Assembly (NCBI GenBank): GCA_003952965.2
Contig: CM025849.1
Location: 4,015,875 to 4,079,874 of the forward strand
Source: Morella rubra
Taxonomy: Eukaryota > Streptophyta > Magnoliopsida > Fagales > Myricaceae
Direction of reading: 5' to 3'
DNA: 64,000 bases
Shown: piece by piece, positions 11,808 to 23,111 of the stretch
Position numbering within the stretch: the first letter of the stretch is position 1
Layout of the letters: every line of letters begins with the position of its first letter
The notes under the pieces: model-generated
The model's database searches: none
Told to the model about the DNA's origin: nothing
Seen by the model: the letters and a program-made list of their open reading frames with translations, nothing else
Program-made: the position numbers and the translations under genes

Positions 11808-14029
11808 TTTTTTTTTTTTCTTTCTTAGCAAACCTTACAGAAATCAACTAGCTACACAAAAGGAAATGAAGCCCGATTTAAAACATGATCAAGCAAACAA
11901 GAAGCAGAAATAACACCAAAGCTAGACGAAGAAAAAGCCCACTGAGCCAAAGAGTGGACAAAGCAATTCTGCCGCCTGGAAATCCACTTGAGAGAACAAA
12001 AGGGATGAGCCATAAAGAAATTGTGTTGAAGACAAATCTGGTCTAGCAATAGAGGGTCACAGGGAAGCTCCTCATCAAAAACCATCCGAGTGAGCAGTTG
12101 ACAGTCAATTTCAAAATCAACATCTAACCAGTCCAAATTCGATTTAATATTGATAGCTGCCACAAGTGAAGAAGATTCTCCAAACAGAGCATTAATGCTT
12201 GGGAATTGCTCCGTGTACAAATGACAGAGAGAGCCTACCAAGTCTCTAAAACAAGCAGCTAAAACTGCCACGTACCTCATAAGGCTACATCCACATTGCA
12301 TTTCAGCCTCCCCTGTTAAGGAAGACACCAAACCTTGCAACCAGACATAGCAGAGATACACCACGCTTGTGAATGCTCCAAAAAATGTTGATGAACCATT
12401 TTAATAAAATCCCAAATATTAACATCCACACCCTAATGAACAACAAGATTCCGCCCAAACCAAACAGTATCTAACACAATTGCAGCACTCAAAGAGAAAT
12501 TACGCTGCATCTCCTCACCTATATGAAGAAACCGATGAGGCTGAGAAAACAAACGAATAAGGATATGCAAATTATTACCTGGGAGCTGTTAAACTTCTAA
12601 AGGCCACATCGCCTCACGCCACATAACTTGTTCAACAAAGCAGCAAAAAAAGAGGTGCAAACCTGTTTCTGCCTCAATACCACACAAGGGGCAAATTCCA
12701 GCGTTTGTATCCAAAGAATGCATAAGCGCACATATTTTACCTCTGAAAGGAAAAACATCAATGGCACATCTCCACAGAAATTTATTCAAACGATCATGAA
12801 TTTGAAGCTTCCAAAGAGCTATCCAATCCCCCTCCAAAAGAAGGTTAAAAGGAACAGAGTCCTGTTTCAAAAAAAGATAAATTGATCGCACTGAAAAAAT
12901 CCCACCAACCTCCAACAACCATAGCACACCATCTTTAGTCTCAGGAACAAGATGTCAAAGCTTACAAATAGCCTCAATGGACTCATCTTCAAGTAGAGAA
13001 AAAATAAAAGAACAATCTCAAGAACCAGCAGAAAAATCAAAAAGGGCAACCACAAAAAGAATGGGTGGAACTGCAACTAAATAAGCTCTAAGAATAGGTC
13101 TACAATTCTCCACCCCTTGCACCTAGGGGTCCCGAATGGCTACAATCGACTGCCCACCACAGTACAACCCCCACTGCAAGAAAGACCGATTCTGAAGAAG
13201 GCCTTGCCAAGTCCATGATGCACTCCTCCCTGATGAAGCCTGCAAAAAAGTCCCCAGATTGAAAATATTTGGCTTTCAATAAAACAGCCCAAAGGTGATT
13301 CAGTTTAGCCAAAAGGTTCCAACCAAACTTGGCTAATATGGCTTAATTCATATCATAAAACTTTGATAATCCAACCTCACCCCACTGTTTAGGGAAGCAA
13401 ATACGACTCCAAGCAACCGGTGAAAAGTGGCGAGAACTACTATCCCCAAAACCCCACCAAAAGCTCTTAAATCGCCAATCCATGTCCACACACCAAGTCT
13501 TAGGTAAAAGAAGGGATGTCATCTGATACTGTGGCATGGCAGATGCTGTAACTCGAAGCAAAGTGGTACAGCCAGCTTGCAAAAGAACCTTTGCCTTCCA
13601 ACAAGCCAATTTCTGGATCACCTTATCTCTCATATGCTGAAAAGCTTGAAGCTTGGAATGTGGCATCACAAGAGGAAAATCAAGATACTTGCTGCCAAGT
13701 CGCATCTTTTGAAGCCCCAAAATAGTGCAAAGATTTTGCAACACATCAGCAAGAGTGTTGTGGCTAAAAGCAATAGAATATTTGCATTGATTGACTTTTT
13801 GCCCCAACCAATCAGAATATTGCTACAAAACATGTTGCATCGCTTTAAACTCACGTCCATTAGCTCAGGTAAAAAAAATGAAATCATCCGCAAACATCAA
13901 ATGAGTCACTGGAGGAGCACTACGTGGAACCGTAATACCATGAAGTCTACCAAGACCTTCCTCTTGAAGATCAAGCTAAGAGCCTCAACACGCAAAATAA
14001 AGATGAAGGGCGAATAGGGATCACCTTGG
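11808..14029 (-). mobile_element. Antisense LINE, 5'-truncated
   Basis: A minus-strand L1-type LINE inserted in array unit 3. The poly(T) at about 11808-11821 marks the LINE 3' tail. Reading leftward on the minus strand from 14029 gives the RT QGDP region, RT thumb, zf-RVT and RNase H. The 5' end is cut at the QGDP motif, as is common for LINEs that stop during reverse transcription. The flanks (ATTTGAATCATTG on the left, CACATGGTATC on the right) come from the unit, but no clear target duplication is seen. Confidence 0.85.
11852..14029 (-). pseudogene. LINE ORF2 remnant (RT C-terminal half, zf-RVT, RNase H)
   Basis: On the minus strand the product starts at QGDPYSPF (about 14029). The RT thumb at 13343-13807 contains KYLDFPLVMPHSK, AMPQYQM and FKSFWWGFGD. 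The zf-RVT is at 12589-12927 (LWKLQIHDRLNKFLWR, then CPLCGIEAET and H). The RNase H-like domain is at 11852-12364 (ending with WISRRQNCFVHSLAQWAF). The domain order matches the first LINE, but the sequences differ enough to be another subfamily. Frame changes between the blocks and the missing RT palm make it non-functional. Confidence 0.85.
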
Positions 14030-15195
14030 CACATGGTATCTTTGTTGAATAACGAGCATTTCGATTATCTTTAATAATACAGAGCTTTGATTTATTTAAA
14101 TTGTTAGATTATTATACCATATTGTTACACTGACATAGTAAATGTCCTTATTGTCTTTTACATTACCGAATGCCATATTAAAATACTTTGTTGATGTTGG
14201 CCAAATCTATTAGGTGTTGGTATTATTTTTTATATATATATATTCACTTGTGCCTGGATCTTGTTTTTTTGTTGACTAAAGTGTAACTGCACTTAATGAA
14301 TATATTATTCTTCTTGTTTGTATCCCTCACATAGATTGGACCCACATGTTTTGTTGGTCCCCACATACTATAGTGCAAGTGCTATATTTATTCTCGTTAA
14401 GAACATGTCAAGGTATTTTGCACATAGGTTGGGTCTAAATTAGGTTGTTTAATATGCGCAACTAAGTGTTGGAAAGTAGTGGCTTCAATAGAGGCATGCT
14501 AGTGGTGAAAAGGGCAAACATGTCATTTTTACTTAACTTTTTTACATAGAGATTCAAAAGTTTTTTTACTTTTCACATCTCATCTCTCTCCCCTCTGACC
14601 CAAGTGTCTCCTTGCCGCCGACCCCCTTGCGCCGCACATTGCTCTTTCTCTTGTCTTTGTCGATTTTATTGATTCTATCTACGCAATCCGTTGAAATCAA
14701 CAAGGAAAGGTTAGTCTCTCTTATTTTAATCTTGTATTTTTGCTTTAATCTAATGGGTTGTGCGTTTGTGGTCCCACGGGTTGAACCCGTATGTCTCCTT
14801 GAATGGAGTTTTGAGATTTTGATTGTTTTGTGATCTAATTTTTAATGGGTTTTCCTACCCACTACCTATTAAACTAATCTAAAACATTTCATATTAGATT
14901 TATCAACAATAATCAAAGTTCTATGGAGATTTCTCAAAACCTAGTTTTTGTAAAAATTTTCCCTTTTTGAATTTTAGCTTTGATTCTTGAAATATTTGCT
15001 TCAATCTAGGTTGTTTATGATAGATTTAGAGTTTAATACCTATTTCCCTATATATCCATATATTATATGTTGGATTTGTTGAAAAAATTGGATGGGTATG
15101 CTATATGGAGGCCACGGGTTGTATAAAAATTTTATGGAATAGCTTGTTTATTTTTTCTTAATGGGATTTCTTCTTGCTGTTTGATTTTTTTTTTT

Positions 15196-15566
15196 TACAC
15201 TTTGCACCTTTGTAGTTTCATGGCATTTACACTTTACACCCCGATATATCAATTTTAAGACATTGGACCCATATAGTTTGGATGTTTTATGTTTTGCACC
15301 CCACCATCAAATTTTCTGTGATTTTGGACGTAATTGGAAAAAAAAAGTTTTCCATTTTGCTCTCCATTTTTCGGGGTGCAAAGTGTAAAAACAAAGTTTT
15401 TTCCCATTTTTCCCTCCTTTATTCTGTCCAAAATTACAGAAAATTTGATGGTGGGGTGCAAAACGTAAAACATCAAAACCATATGGGTCCAATGTCTTAA
15501 AATTGATATATAGGGTGCAAAATGTAAATGTCATGAAACCACAAGGGTGTAAAGTGTAATTATCCC
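15196..15566. mobile_element. Palindromic (foldback, MULE-like) MITE
   Basis: The two halves are inverted copies of each other over roughly 150 bp. The left arm (TTACACTTTGCACC..., ACATTGGACCCATATAG, GCACCCCACCATCAAATTTTCTG) is mirrored on the right (...CAGAAAATTTGATGGTGGGGTGC, CTATATGGGTCCAATGT..., GGTGTAAAGTGTAATTATCCC). The right terminus is GGGATAATTACACTTTACACCC on the minus strand; the left terminus has lost the GGGATAA. T-rich flanks (TTTGATTTTTT on both sides) may be a 9-bp-type duplication, which would fit a Mutator-like non-autonomous element. No coding capacity. Confidence 0.75.
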
Positions 15567-16196
15567 TTGATTTTTTTTTAAATTGTTAGATTATTATGAA
15601 CCATGTTGTTACACTGACATAGTAAATGTCCTTATTGTCTTTTATATTGCGAATGCCATATTAAAATACTTTGCTGATGTTGGCCAAATCTATTAAGTGT
15701 TGGTATTTTTTTTTTTTTATATTCACTTGTGCTTGGATCTTTTTTTTTGTGATTAAAGTGTAGCTACACATAATGAATATATTCTTCTTCTTGTTTGTAG
15801 CCCTCACATGGGTTGGACCCACATGTTTGTTGGTCCCCTCATACTATAGTGCAACTGCTATATGTATTCTCATTAAGAACATGTCTAGGATATTAATGAA
15901 TGACATGTACTAACGCATTAATGGCATTTGTGTAATTTTTTTCAATTTATATATATTACTTCTGATTTCTTTTATAGTAATTAAACAGTTCTAAGTCCAT
16001 TATAAGCTACTTTCTTGAGTGATATTTTTGACCTATTTGTCATACATTATATTCTGCTTTCTTCAGTAAAATATTGGGAGTATATGTCATATATTGCTTT
16101 TGTTTTAAAGGGTTTATTTCTTATGTCAGATTTAATATTTCGGTTTTACACATGTTACTATTTAATTGAACTAATTTGTTTTATTATTATTTTTAG

Positions 16197-18761
16197 ATGG
16201 TACAAGTTAAACTACCAGCCAAGAAAGTTGACTGTCCACCTCCTCGTGTCACAAGAAAATGGAAGGCTACGATTGCATCTTCTTCCAAACCCACAAAGAG
16301 TCGTACTACTCCTAAAGACAAGCAGCCCAAAATCATTGAAGACTTTGATAATTCCCTCTTTTATAATCCTCATGCTAAGAAGCTCTTTCATAAAAATTTC
16401 AGTTCAAAGAAATTGGAACTTGATAAAGAAGTTCTTCTTGAAGAACTGTCTCATCTGCCTGTTACTGAATAGTTGCTTTCTCGAGGATAGGGTCCGGTTT
16501 TGCATCATCTAACTCCACCTCCTGAAAATGTGGTCAAAGAATTCTATACCACACGACAATAAAATCGGGCTCACCCGACGAGTGTTGCCGTCACCAAAAA
16601 TACACAAAGTCGTCACTGGAGCCCTTTAGCCATGGCTTTTGGTCGCGTTTACCGCGTGTCGATTGCCCTTTCTTGACAACCATTCTCATTCGTCAACAAT
16701 AGGCTATCTACGTTGACGATAAAATACATTGGGAGAAAAAGAGTCGATCTCTGTCAATTGCGTGGTAACTGATGACCTCAGTTCATCAAGAATGAACACC
16801 TTCTTTGCCATATGCACAAAAATAGCAAAACCAACAAGATAACTCATTTCAAACAGTGAGAGACAACAATCCATATAAAATTTAAATCTTAACAATCCAT
16901 ATAAAATTTGAATCTTCATAAATGGTTGTACAAAGACTTCACGAAACGAGACACAAGACTTCACAAAATTCAAAACTTTACATATAAATATCTATCACCG
17001 TAGCAGGAAACAAACGCAGAAAACCCAAAAATCTGCAACAAACCAGATCTACCAGATTTGATCTACAACAAACCAACTACAACCAGATCTATAACAAACC
17101 CAGAAAAAAAAGATCTACAATGAATACGGAACTTTACAAAACGAGGACTTCACAAATGCGGCAAGATCTACAACAAACATGCCAAAAGAAAATCTACAAC
17201 AAACCAGTAGGAAAAAAAAAAAAAAGGATCAGCGAAAACAGAGATTTCACAAATAGCACCCCATCCCAAATAGCTAGGTTGGCAGCCAATGAGCTTCAAA
17301 AAATTTCAGCCGCTCCACATAGCCCAGTACACCTCTTCACTAACTGTTATCTTTCCTCAAACTCTTTCTTCATACATCTTGTCATCGTTTCTTGTTGTTG
17401 AGTAAATATTGAATAGGGAAAATACCGGGTATTAGAAGAATGGAATGGAGCTTTCGACATAAATCTACATGATTTACGTGAAGATATTTGGCGATGACGA
17501 TGAGAGAAAGGGCAAAGGAAAAAAAGAGAGGAAATAAGGGAGAGAAAAAGACGAGATTATTAGGAAAGAATTGTTTTTTTTTTATAAGTAATCCCAGGAA
17601 AGAATTGAAAGGCTACTTTCGTGGACAATGGGCCATGGCGACAGTAAAAATGGTGGTAGATAGGTGTGTCTAGGGCTTAATTTCCTCCTCCCAAAATGTC
17701 AAAAAGTTAACTATCTGTACTGACGGCCAAAATGTCTCTAATAAAATATACTCCGTCAGTATTATTCTGTGTCTACGGCAACTATTTGTTTGTTGCTAAA
17801 GATATTAGTATTGACGCTTTTGTAAATGACATCCCTAAAAGCCTACTCTTTGGTGACAAATACTAAGCGTTTGGTCAGCGTTGCTTGTTTTTCTTGTAAT
17901 GTCAATACCTTTAATATTCATGGTTCATGTTTCTCTACCTATATTCATGGACTAATCTTTGAAATTACCCCCTCCTTTTTAGCTGAAAAGATAGGGATTC
18001 TGTATATTGCTTATCCTCCTTATTCCTATAAAACATCAACATGTCTTTCATTCACTACTATTGTCAATTACTTGATGAAAATGACTATTAAAGTCTTTAA
18101 TAAAAATGAGTTTTCTAGTAAATTCCTTGCTAAAGATCATATTATTCCTACTCGCATTATATTGACCAACACCTATCTAAACATTCATTTGTCTGCTTTC
18201 TCTTTTTAAAGGATTTGATTTATCTATGCCTTTCTTAATGGTGATTCCATAGATTTAGCTACAAATGTTTGTAGGCATATGATTAATCTTTTTCTATGCA
18301 ACTCTACTTTGATTAAGCTCAGTTATGGATGCATAATCATGCGCCTTCTCACTAGCACTAGCATCTTTTTCCCTTCTTCTGAGCCTCAAATGGCTCCTCT
18401 CAAAACCATTGGCAAACAAACAATTAAAAAGTCTGAGTCTCATAAACGTCAAACTCCTCAAATTCCTAATTCTAACGTACCAGACCACATTGAGACTCTA
18501 AAACTTCTCTTAGACCGTTCAAATGTCATATCCACTATGCAGTCAGATATGGCTATAATCAAACTTGAACTTTCTCAAGTCCGGGCTGAGATTAAGCTTA
18601 TTCAGCCACCGTCTATTGAAGAAGTGGTTGCTGCCAGTTCTGAGATGGGAACTAACGTTGCTACATCTGATGTTGCTACCTCCGAAAAAGGTTATGTAGG
18701 AATGGATGATGATGAAGAAGTGGACGTTGATGAAGAAGATGGTTCCTCTGAATCTTCATAG
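16197..18761 (+). pseudogene. Broken Copia third-ORF ('putative plant transposon protein'-like) gene
   Basis: The first block (16197-16469, 91 codons) is basic and then contains FYNPHAKKLFHKNFSSKKL, comparable in position and pattern to the start of the ORF at 50241. A stop at 16470-16472 and a frameshift follow, and the frame is then interrupted by an insertion (about 16550-17771). The second block resumes at VYGNYLFVAKD (about 17772) and runs through IIPTRIILTNTYLNIHLSAF (to 18206). A third block (18279-18761) ends in a Ser/Thr-rich and acidic tail (DDDEEVDVDEEDG). This layout of N-terminal domain, disordered linker and acidic or coiled C-terminus mirrors the 50241-51721 ORF. Molecular function unknown; the gene is clearly dead. 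Confidence 0.6.
16550..17771. mobile_element. Insertion inside the third-ORF gene, possibly a non-autonomous CACTA-like element
   Basis: A 1.2 kb block interrupts the coding sequence between VKEFY and VYGNYLF. Its left end, CACACGACAATAAAATCGGG, resembles a CACTA terminus with changes, and the right end finishes ...TTATTCTGTG. Short subterminal motifs occur near both ends (GTCGTCACTGG, GTTGACGATAAA, CTGACGG...CCGTCAG). The middle holds a run of CAGATCTACAACAAACC-like repeats (about 17035-17210). I see no clear target duplication and no transposase, so the superfamily is tentative. Confidence 0.4.
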
Positions 18762-19433
18762 CTGCTATTTGGCCTCCTCCGTGTCAAAAACGGGAGTAAT
18801 TGGAGGATGGGATAGTTGTTGTTGCTGCCGATTGTAGTTGGATCTTCTGCTTTATTTTTTTATGTTAGTTTGGTTATTTGACTTAATTATGTATATGGAG
18901 GATGGGATGTTGACATTGGAGTTAATTGAGATTACTATTGAGTTGACATTGACTTGTAATTATGTTCCTATTCTTAAACTTGTGTTGTGAACATGTGTTG
19001 GTATGAGATGTATGATTATATTGACATTGTCATGTTCTGTTTTTGGAGAGTTAATTTTAAATCAGATAGCTTTATTGTTTTTCTTGTTTTGGTTAAGATA
19101 TTGGGGTTAAATAGCACTAAAAGTTAAGGGGAGTTGCCTCCTATTTTAGTTGTTAAGTACTATGTGTCTCAGGGGGAGACATATCTCAACATCTTTGAGA
19201 TAATAACTGCTATTGTTAAATTTCTATCTTTATCTAACATTGTTTCTAATGGGTTGTTTAGATTTGTATGTGTGATAAGATTTTTGCATGTACTTTTATC
19301 TCAAATGTAGTTCTGTAAGCTTAGATTTTATATAAGTTGTGTCTCTATTTAAAATGTTTCCTGTGGTGGTGATCAACAAGATTCATTATCTTTTTATTTA
19401 TAGACTAGAATTGGTTTTGTCATAAAAGATACC

Positions 19434-20032
19434 AAAGGGGGAGATTGTAAAGTCCATTGGCATATTTGTGAAAGTCACCTGGGGGCATTTTTGTCCATGT
19501 GATTTTTTCTAGAAGAAAAGAAGAATGGGTAGTTGTTCTGTTATGCTCTCACGCGCAGATGGGTTTAATCAAATGGGTTTTTGTTATTTAGCACCAAATC
19601 TGCCCGATAGAAGACTAGATTGAACTGTTTCTTTTTTTGCTTCTCTTCTCCCTCAAGATCGTCTTCTCCAAGGATGCTCTTGAACGATTCTTGCTCTCTT
19701 GTTTCTTGAAGAACCCTTGTGTTTGCTGTAGATGTTCTAGCAAATCAAATCTGAAGGTTGTTTCTTCTCTTTGATTGCGTATCAATTTAGTTTTTGAATC
19801 CGTAAATTTCATAATCTGCAAGTTTCTTTGCAGTTGCTTACAATTAGTTCAGAATTGTTCTATATTTTATAGATTGGTCATACTGTTTTTACATATTTGT
19901 TCTTTTGTGTTTTTTGGATATTGTTGAGTCTTTGGATATTGAAAATATTGTATTTTGATTGATTTTACATAGAATAGGTTTTGAGTTTAAAAAGATATTT
20001 AAAAATTTTTTAAATATACTTATTCACCACCC
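19434..20032 (+). repeat. Polypurine tract and 3' LTR of the Copia-type remnant
   Basis: AAAGGGGGAGAT (19434-19445) directly precedes TGTAAAGTCCATTGG, the expected PPT-LTR arrangement. The LTR runs about 587 bp to TTCACCACC, where the insertion ends and TCTAGG of the host unit resumes. The PPT wording is close to that of the full Copia here (AAAAAGGGAGATTG before TGTTAG at 52265). No matching 5' LTR is visible at 15890. Confidence 0.6.
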
Positions 20033-20747
20033 TCTAGGTATTTTGTACATAAGTTAGGTCTAAATTAGGTTGTTCAAGTACTCCAACAAATTAACTTGCT
20101 TTTCAGGGACAAAATTTTTTGTAAAAAAATACATATTTTTTACCTTAGTTCGCCCCAATAAGCCCATCCGAAAAGAGCACGAAATCATCCTGAAAAAGTT
20201 TAAGACATGTCAAGCACACCATTCAAGCACAATTTACACACATTCAAGCGACATTAGAGTCTTTTTAGATGACACATTTGATTGATAATGCATCATAAGT
20301 AATACCAATATTACATTTTGTCCTCACAACTTATTTGAAATTCTCTAAATTGTTCGAACCCTAATCAAGTTTAGGGACAAATTTAGAATTTGTCCTTAGT
20401 ATGTCTTGGTGCAAAATCCCGTTGAATCAATTTTGTAAATATTGGAATAACTTATCCATATGGTGTATGTTTGGATCATATTGTGGTAATCTGTTGAATA
20501 TAGCATTCGATCTTGCTTTTTATTTCGTGATGATGTTCAAACGCTATATAAAGCATAAAAAAATTTAATTTTAAGTATTTATAAAGTTATAAATTAAATT
20601 TAAAATACAAGCTTTGGTTCAATTTAAATGCCAAATGAATCACAAACTACCACACGTCCATTATACATTAAGGAAAATAAAATATTTGTTCAAACATTGA
20701 TAATTAAAGACATCAAACTGTTTTAAAACATAAATTTCTAGACCTTC

Positions 20748-21746
20748 AGTCGAGGTAGTGGCGGAAGGAGGGGGTAGCGGCCCTGGGCGGCCACTACCCA
20801 TTGCTCCGGATTTTACATGGAAATTTTTTTTATTTTTTTTTCATAAGTTGGCTTGGGCCCGATACTCATTAGGGCCAGGCTAACTAGAGCCCAGCAGCAC
20901 TTTGATTTATGCGGCCTGGGCCCGATATCCTTAGGCCCAGTCCTTTTTTGTCAAGAAAATACAAAGAGTCAGTCACAAATTTTGGGCTCCTCACAAGACG
21001 GTGATTCAGTAGTCTCAGAACATATTACAGTGGCCTCTAGTGCAATTGCATCACTAGAATGTGGGCTTTGTAGGCATGTAACTTCCTTGCCTTCCTTCAA
21101 GCCATTCTGAGCAGTCTTCTTTGCATCTGGGATGGTATTCTCTAGAGCTGAACATGGACCAAGGCCAAATAACTTATTAATAACAAAACATTTTGTATGA
21201 ACAAAACCTTCAAGCCGGTTTTTAATTCCAAAACATTTCCAAATTTAATTTACGTCCAAATAACTTATTAATAACAAAACAAAACAAAAATTATTTCGAT
21301 CTTAATTAAGTTTGTTTTTGTATGACCAAAATAGGTTATGAACGGCAAACATTTTTTTTTTTTTTTATTTTTTTTTATATTTTTGAAAGAGTATTTTCTG
21401 CGATGAAGATCATCAAGAACGATTTGCGTAATAGGATGGGAGATGACTGGATGAATGCTTGCATTGTAGTGTACATCGAGCAAAAAGTTTTTAAAACTAT
21501 TGAGAATAAAACCATTTTGCAACATTTTCAGAAGATGCAAAATCGTAGGATCAATTGTCACCTCTCAGTCTCAGTAAATAGTATGTACGTGTATTTAAAT
21601 ATTTTTAATGCTTTTAGTCCTTAATTTTCGACATTGTAACTCAAAGACAATTTTTTGCATTACGAAAGAAATTTTTTTTTTTTTCATTTCGCCTTTAAAG
21701 TTCGATACCCTTAGATTTCAATCCTGATTCAGCCACTGAGTCGAGA
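20748..21746 (+). mobile_element. hAT element 1 with 8-bp target duplication
   Basis: The element spans 20756-21738 (983 bp). Termini are TAGTGGCGGAAGG on the left and ATTCAGCCACTG on the right (imperfect inverted repeats). The flanks AGTCGAGG (20748-20755) and AGTCGAGA (21739-21746) form an 8-bp target duplication with one change, the hAT signature. It retains the C-terminal hAT dimerisation region of a transposase (21385-21549). Its right end is an inverted relative of the left end of hAT element 2 at 25869, sharing about 170 bp. Confidence 0.85.
21385..21549 (+). pseudogene. hAT transposase C-terminal (dimerisation) fragment
   Basis: Fifty-five codons read ERVFSAMKIIKNDLRNRM followed by GDDWMNACIVVYIE and QKVFKTIENKTI. 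This is the typical end of plant TTF-type/ZMYM1-like hAT transposases, where the ERxFSAMKxIKxxLRNRM block forms part of the dimerisation and catalytic C-terminus. The rest of the transposase (zinc finger and the RNase H-like core) is absent; a T-rich tract lies immediately upstream (21350-21380). The fragment sits inside hAT element 1, confirming its superfamily. Confidence 0.8.
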
Positions 21747-21934
21747 TGTCTAATTTGTGCATCGAACCAGTTTTTCATCTCTTTTCTTTGTTCCTCTTGT
21801 ATTTGTTGTTCCTCTGCATGTGTGGCGTTGTCTCTCATGAATCTTATTGTGATCTGTTGCTCTAATAAAATCGCATCCATCTCTGCGGCCTGCTTCGCTG
21901 AAAGATCGTCAAACTCTTTCTGTCTAGCTTCCAT
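21739..21934 (-). CDS. Short coiled-coil ORF fragment, unknown
   Basis: A 65-codon minus-strand reading frame beginning ATG at 21934. It is rich in Glu, Gln, Ala and Lys (EARQKEFDDLSAKQAAEMD, EEQQIQEEQRKEMKNW) with a coiled-coil look, and runs into the hAT element, where the natural end has been lost. On the far side of the hAT the frame meets a stop almost at once, so little or nothing is missing. It could be the tail of a transposon protein or a gene fragment; I do not recognise it. Confidence 0.3.
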
Positions 21935-23111
21935 CTTCTCATCTCTTATAATTGTTGGTGAGATTTAACAACAATATTGGTCCCGAGCTCTTGATTCTAA
22001 AACCCTACATTGATGTATGATTTCTCCTCTAAACTGAACTGCAACTACAGATCAGCGTTCATCTTCGCCTGCAATTAAATTAGATAACAAAATTGAATGT
22101 AAAACCATAAGAAGACATACAGAATAAATTAAATCACTACACAACGTTGATTTAAAGGAACACGTTAAAAGTTAATATGCTGATCACAAAATTTTTTTTT
22201 GTAGTTTCTGATCAACTTAACCGGATCAATATATAGTCCTTGTTTTTATAGTTTTCTGCATCCAAAGGAGATTAATGTTAAAACGACTCTTGTTATTTTT
22301 TTACAAAGACTATTATTAGCATAACCATTAATTTCAAAAATTTAAAAATCCTCGATTTACCATAAGTGTTTTGTTGCGCTGAAAAGATCTCGATCCAGTG
22401 GTCTGGTATACGGTGAGGTGAGACCTATTCTCACTGTTGCTATAACTCATGTTCTACAATAAAATCAGAATTAAAATAAGGCTTAACTACACCACAAGTC
22501 CTTGTGGTATTTACTTGTGATAAATAGGTGGGTATCAAAATCGATATATACGTCCTTTATTAGGTCATTAAATTAAAAACAATCAATCCCTCCATCTCCA
22601 GGACTAAAACCAGTTCTAATGAAAAAATGTTGATGTCGAGGATCGGTCGTTATATTGCGTATGTTTGTTCTGGGATGCTTTTGTGTTTCGTCTTCCATCC
22701 CATTTTGTTAGTCATGCGTTCGAACGTGGTTTAGAAATGAAACGTTCTTTGCCTAATATTCATAATTTTGGAACGAATGATATTGTTGCAAAAAAAAAAA
22801 GACTTATTTTTAGGCACGAAATAAATTTTAGGCCGTCTCAAAAACATAAGAGCCTATAATTTCTTAACCAATTCCTTTCAGGCCGACCCCAAAAAAAGAT
22901 GGACCGGTTCGTAGATAACGTACGACATGACATCTAACCAGTTGTCCATTACTGAACAACTTACGTAATCATGATAAAAAAAATCTAGAGGAAGATCACT
23001 TACGTAAGCTGCTGGTTATTATATACGTTTGATTAAGAGCGACTTGAATGTTTTGTATACAAGATATAGAGTAATTTAACGAGTCATGAACATTCAAGGG
23101 GGCCAATAAAC
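21747..23111. other. Intergenic stretch without recognisable gene
   Basis: Apart from the short coiled-coil frame (21739-21934), I see AT-rich intergenic DNA. At 22490-22620 there is a stretch resembling the edge of a non-autonomous DNA element (ACCACAAGTCCTTGTGGTAT). At about 22788-22801 there is an A-run after GATATTGTTGC that could be the tail of a small retroposon. Neither has both ends, so neither is called. Confidence 0.4.

Larger units (their letters stand above)
9556..14466 (+). repeat. LTR-like array unit 3 (two insertions)
   Basis: Third unit. Only the first about 20 bases (TGTTGGAGAGCAGTG) precede a Tekay-like LTR fragment. The unit resumes at about 11367 with ACTTAACTTTTTTACATAGGGC, carries the CT-rich leader and the QSIEINKE-like region (about 11380-11550), then is cut again by an antisense LINE (11808-14029) and resumes at CACATGGTATCTTTGTTG. 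It ends at ATGCGCAACTAAG. It lacks part of the middle block seen in units 1 and 4 (the AAAACCTAGTTTTTG region), so it is shorter. Confidence 0.65.
15884..20038 (+). mobile_element. 5'-truncated Copia-type remnant with extra ORF and 3' LTR
   Basis: A 4143-bp insertion (15890-20032) in array unit 4, flanked by TCTAGG at 15884-15889 and 20033-20038. It holds no gag or pol. From left to right: non-coding DNA; a broken ORF related to the third ORF of the Copia at 43582-53650; a long AT-rich 3' spacer; a polypurine tract AAAGGGGGAGAT (about 19434-19445); and an LTR starting TGTAAAGTCC at 19446. This order (extra ORF, PPT, 3' LTR) is that of SIRE/Maximus-type Copia elements. The 5' LTR and pol are missing, so the element is truncated or an internal-deletion derivative. 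The LTR does not match the other Copia LTRs here. Confidence 0.65.
5260..20088 (+). repeat. Head-to-tail array of four LTR-like units with nested insertions
   Basis: Four direct units begin at TGTTGGAGAGTAGTGG or close variants: 5260, 7157, 9556 and 14467. Each contains, in order: a CT-rich leader; a short open stretch ending ...QSIEINKE followed by GGTGAGTCTC; a block around AAAACCTAGTTTTTG; GGATGGGTAC...GGCCACGGGTTGCAT; TTACACTGACATAGTAAATGTCC; CACATGGGTTGGACCC; and TTGGGTCTAAATTAGGTTGTTTAA. Without insertions the units are about 1.1-1.2 kb, except unit 3, which is shorter. The last unit ends TACTCCAACA (20079-20088), the inverse of the unit start, so the ends look like LTR termini (TGTTGGAG...CTCCAACA). 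No internal retroelement domain belongs to the family here. The origin (tandem LTRs, or another repeat) is not settled. Confidence 0.75.
14467..20088 (+). repeat. LTR-like array unit 4 (two insertions)
   Basis: Last unit of the array. It starts TGTTGGAAAGTAGTGG and ends AAGTACTCCAACA at 20088, giving inverted terminal TGTTGGAG / CTCCAACA. It keeps the leader, the QSIEINKE region (about 14660-14705) with the GGTTAGTCTC donor-like site, and the tail blocks. A palindromic MITE sits at 15196-15566, replacing a short stretch of the unit between two T-runs, and a 4.14 kb Copia-type remnant sits at 15890-20032, bracketed by TCTAGG on both sides. Without these the unit is about 1.1 kb. Confidence 0.7.
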
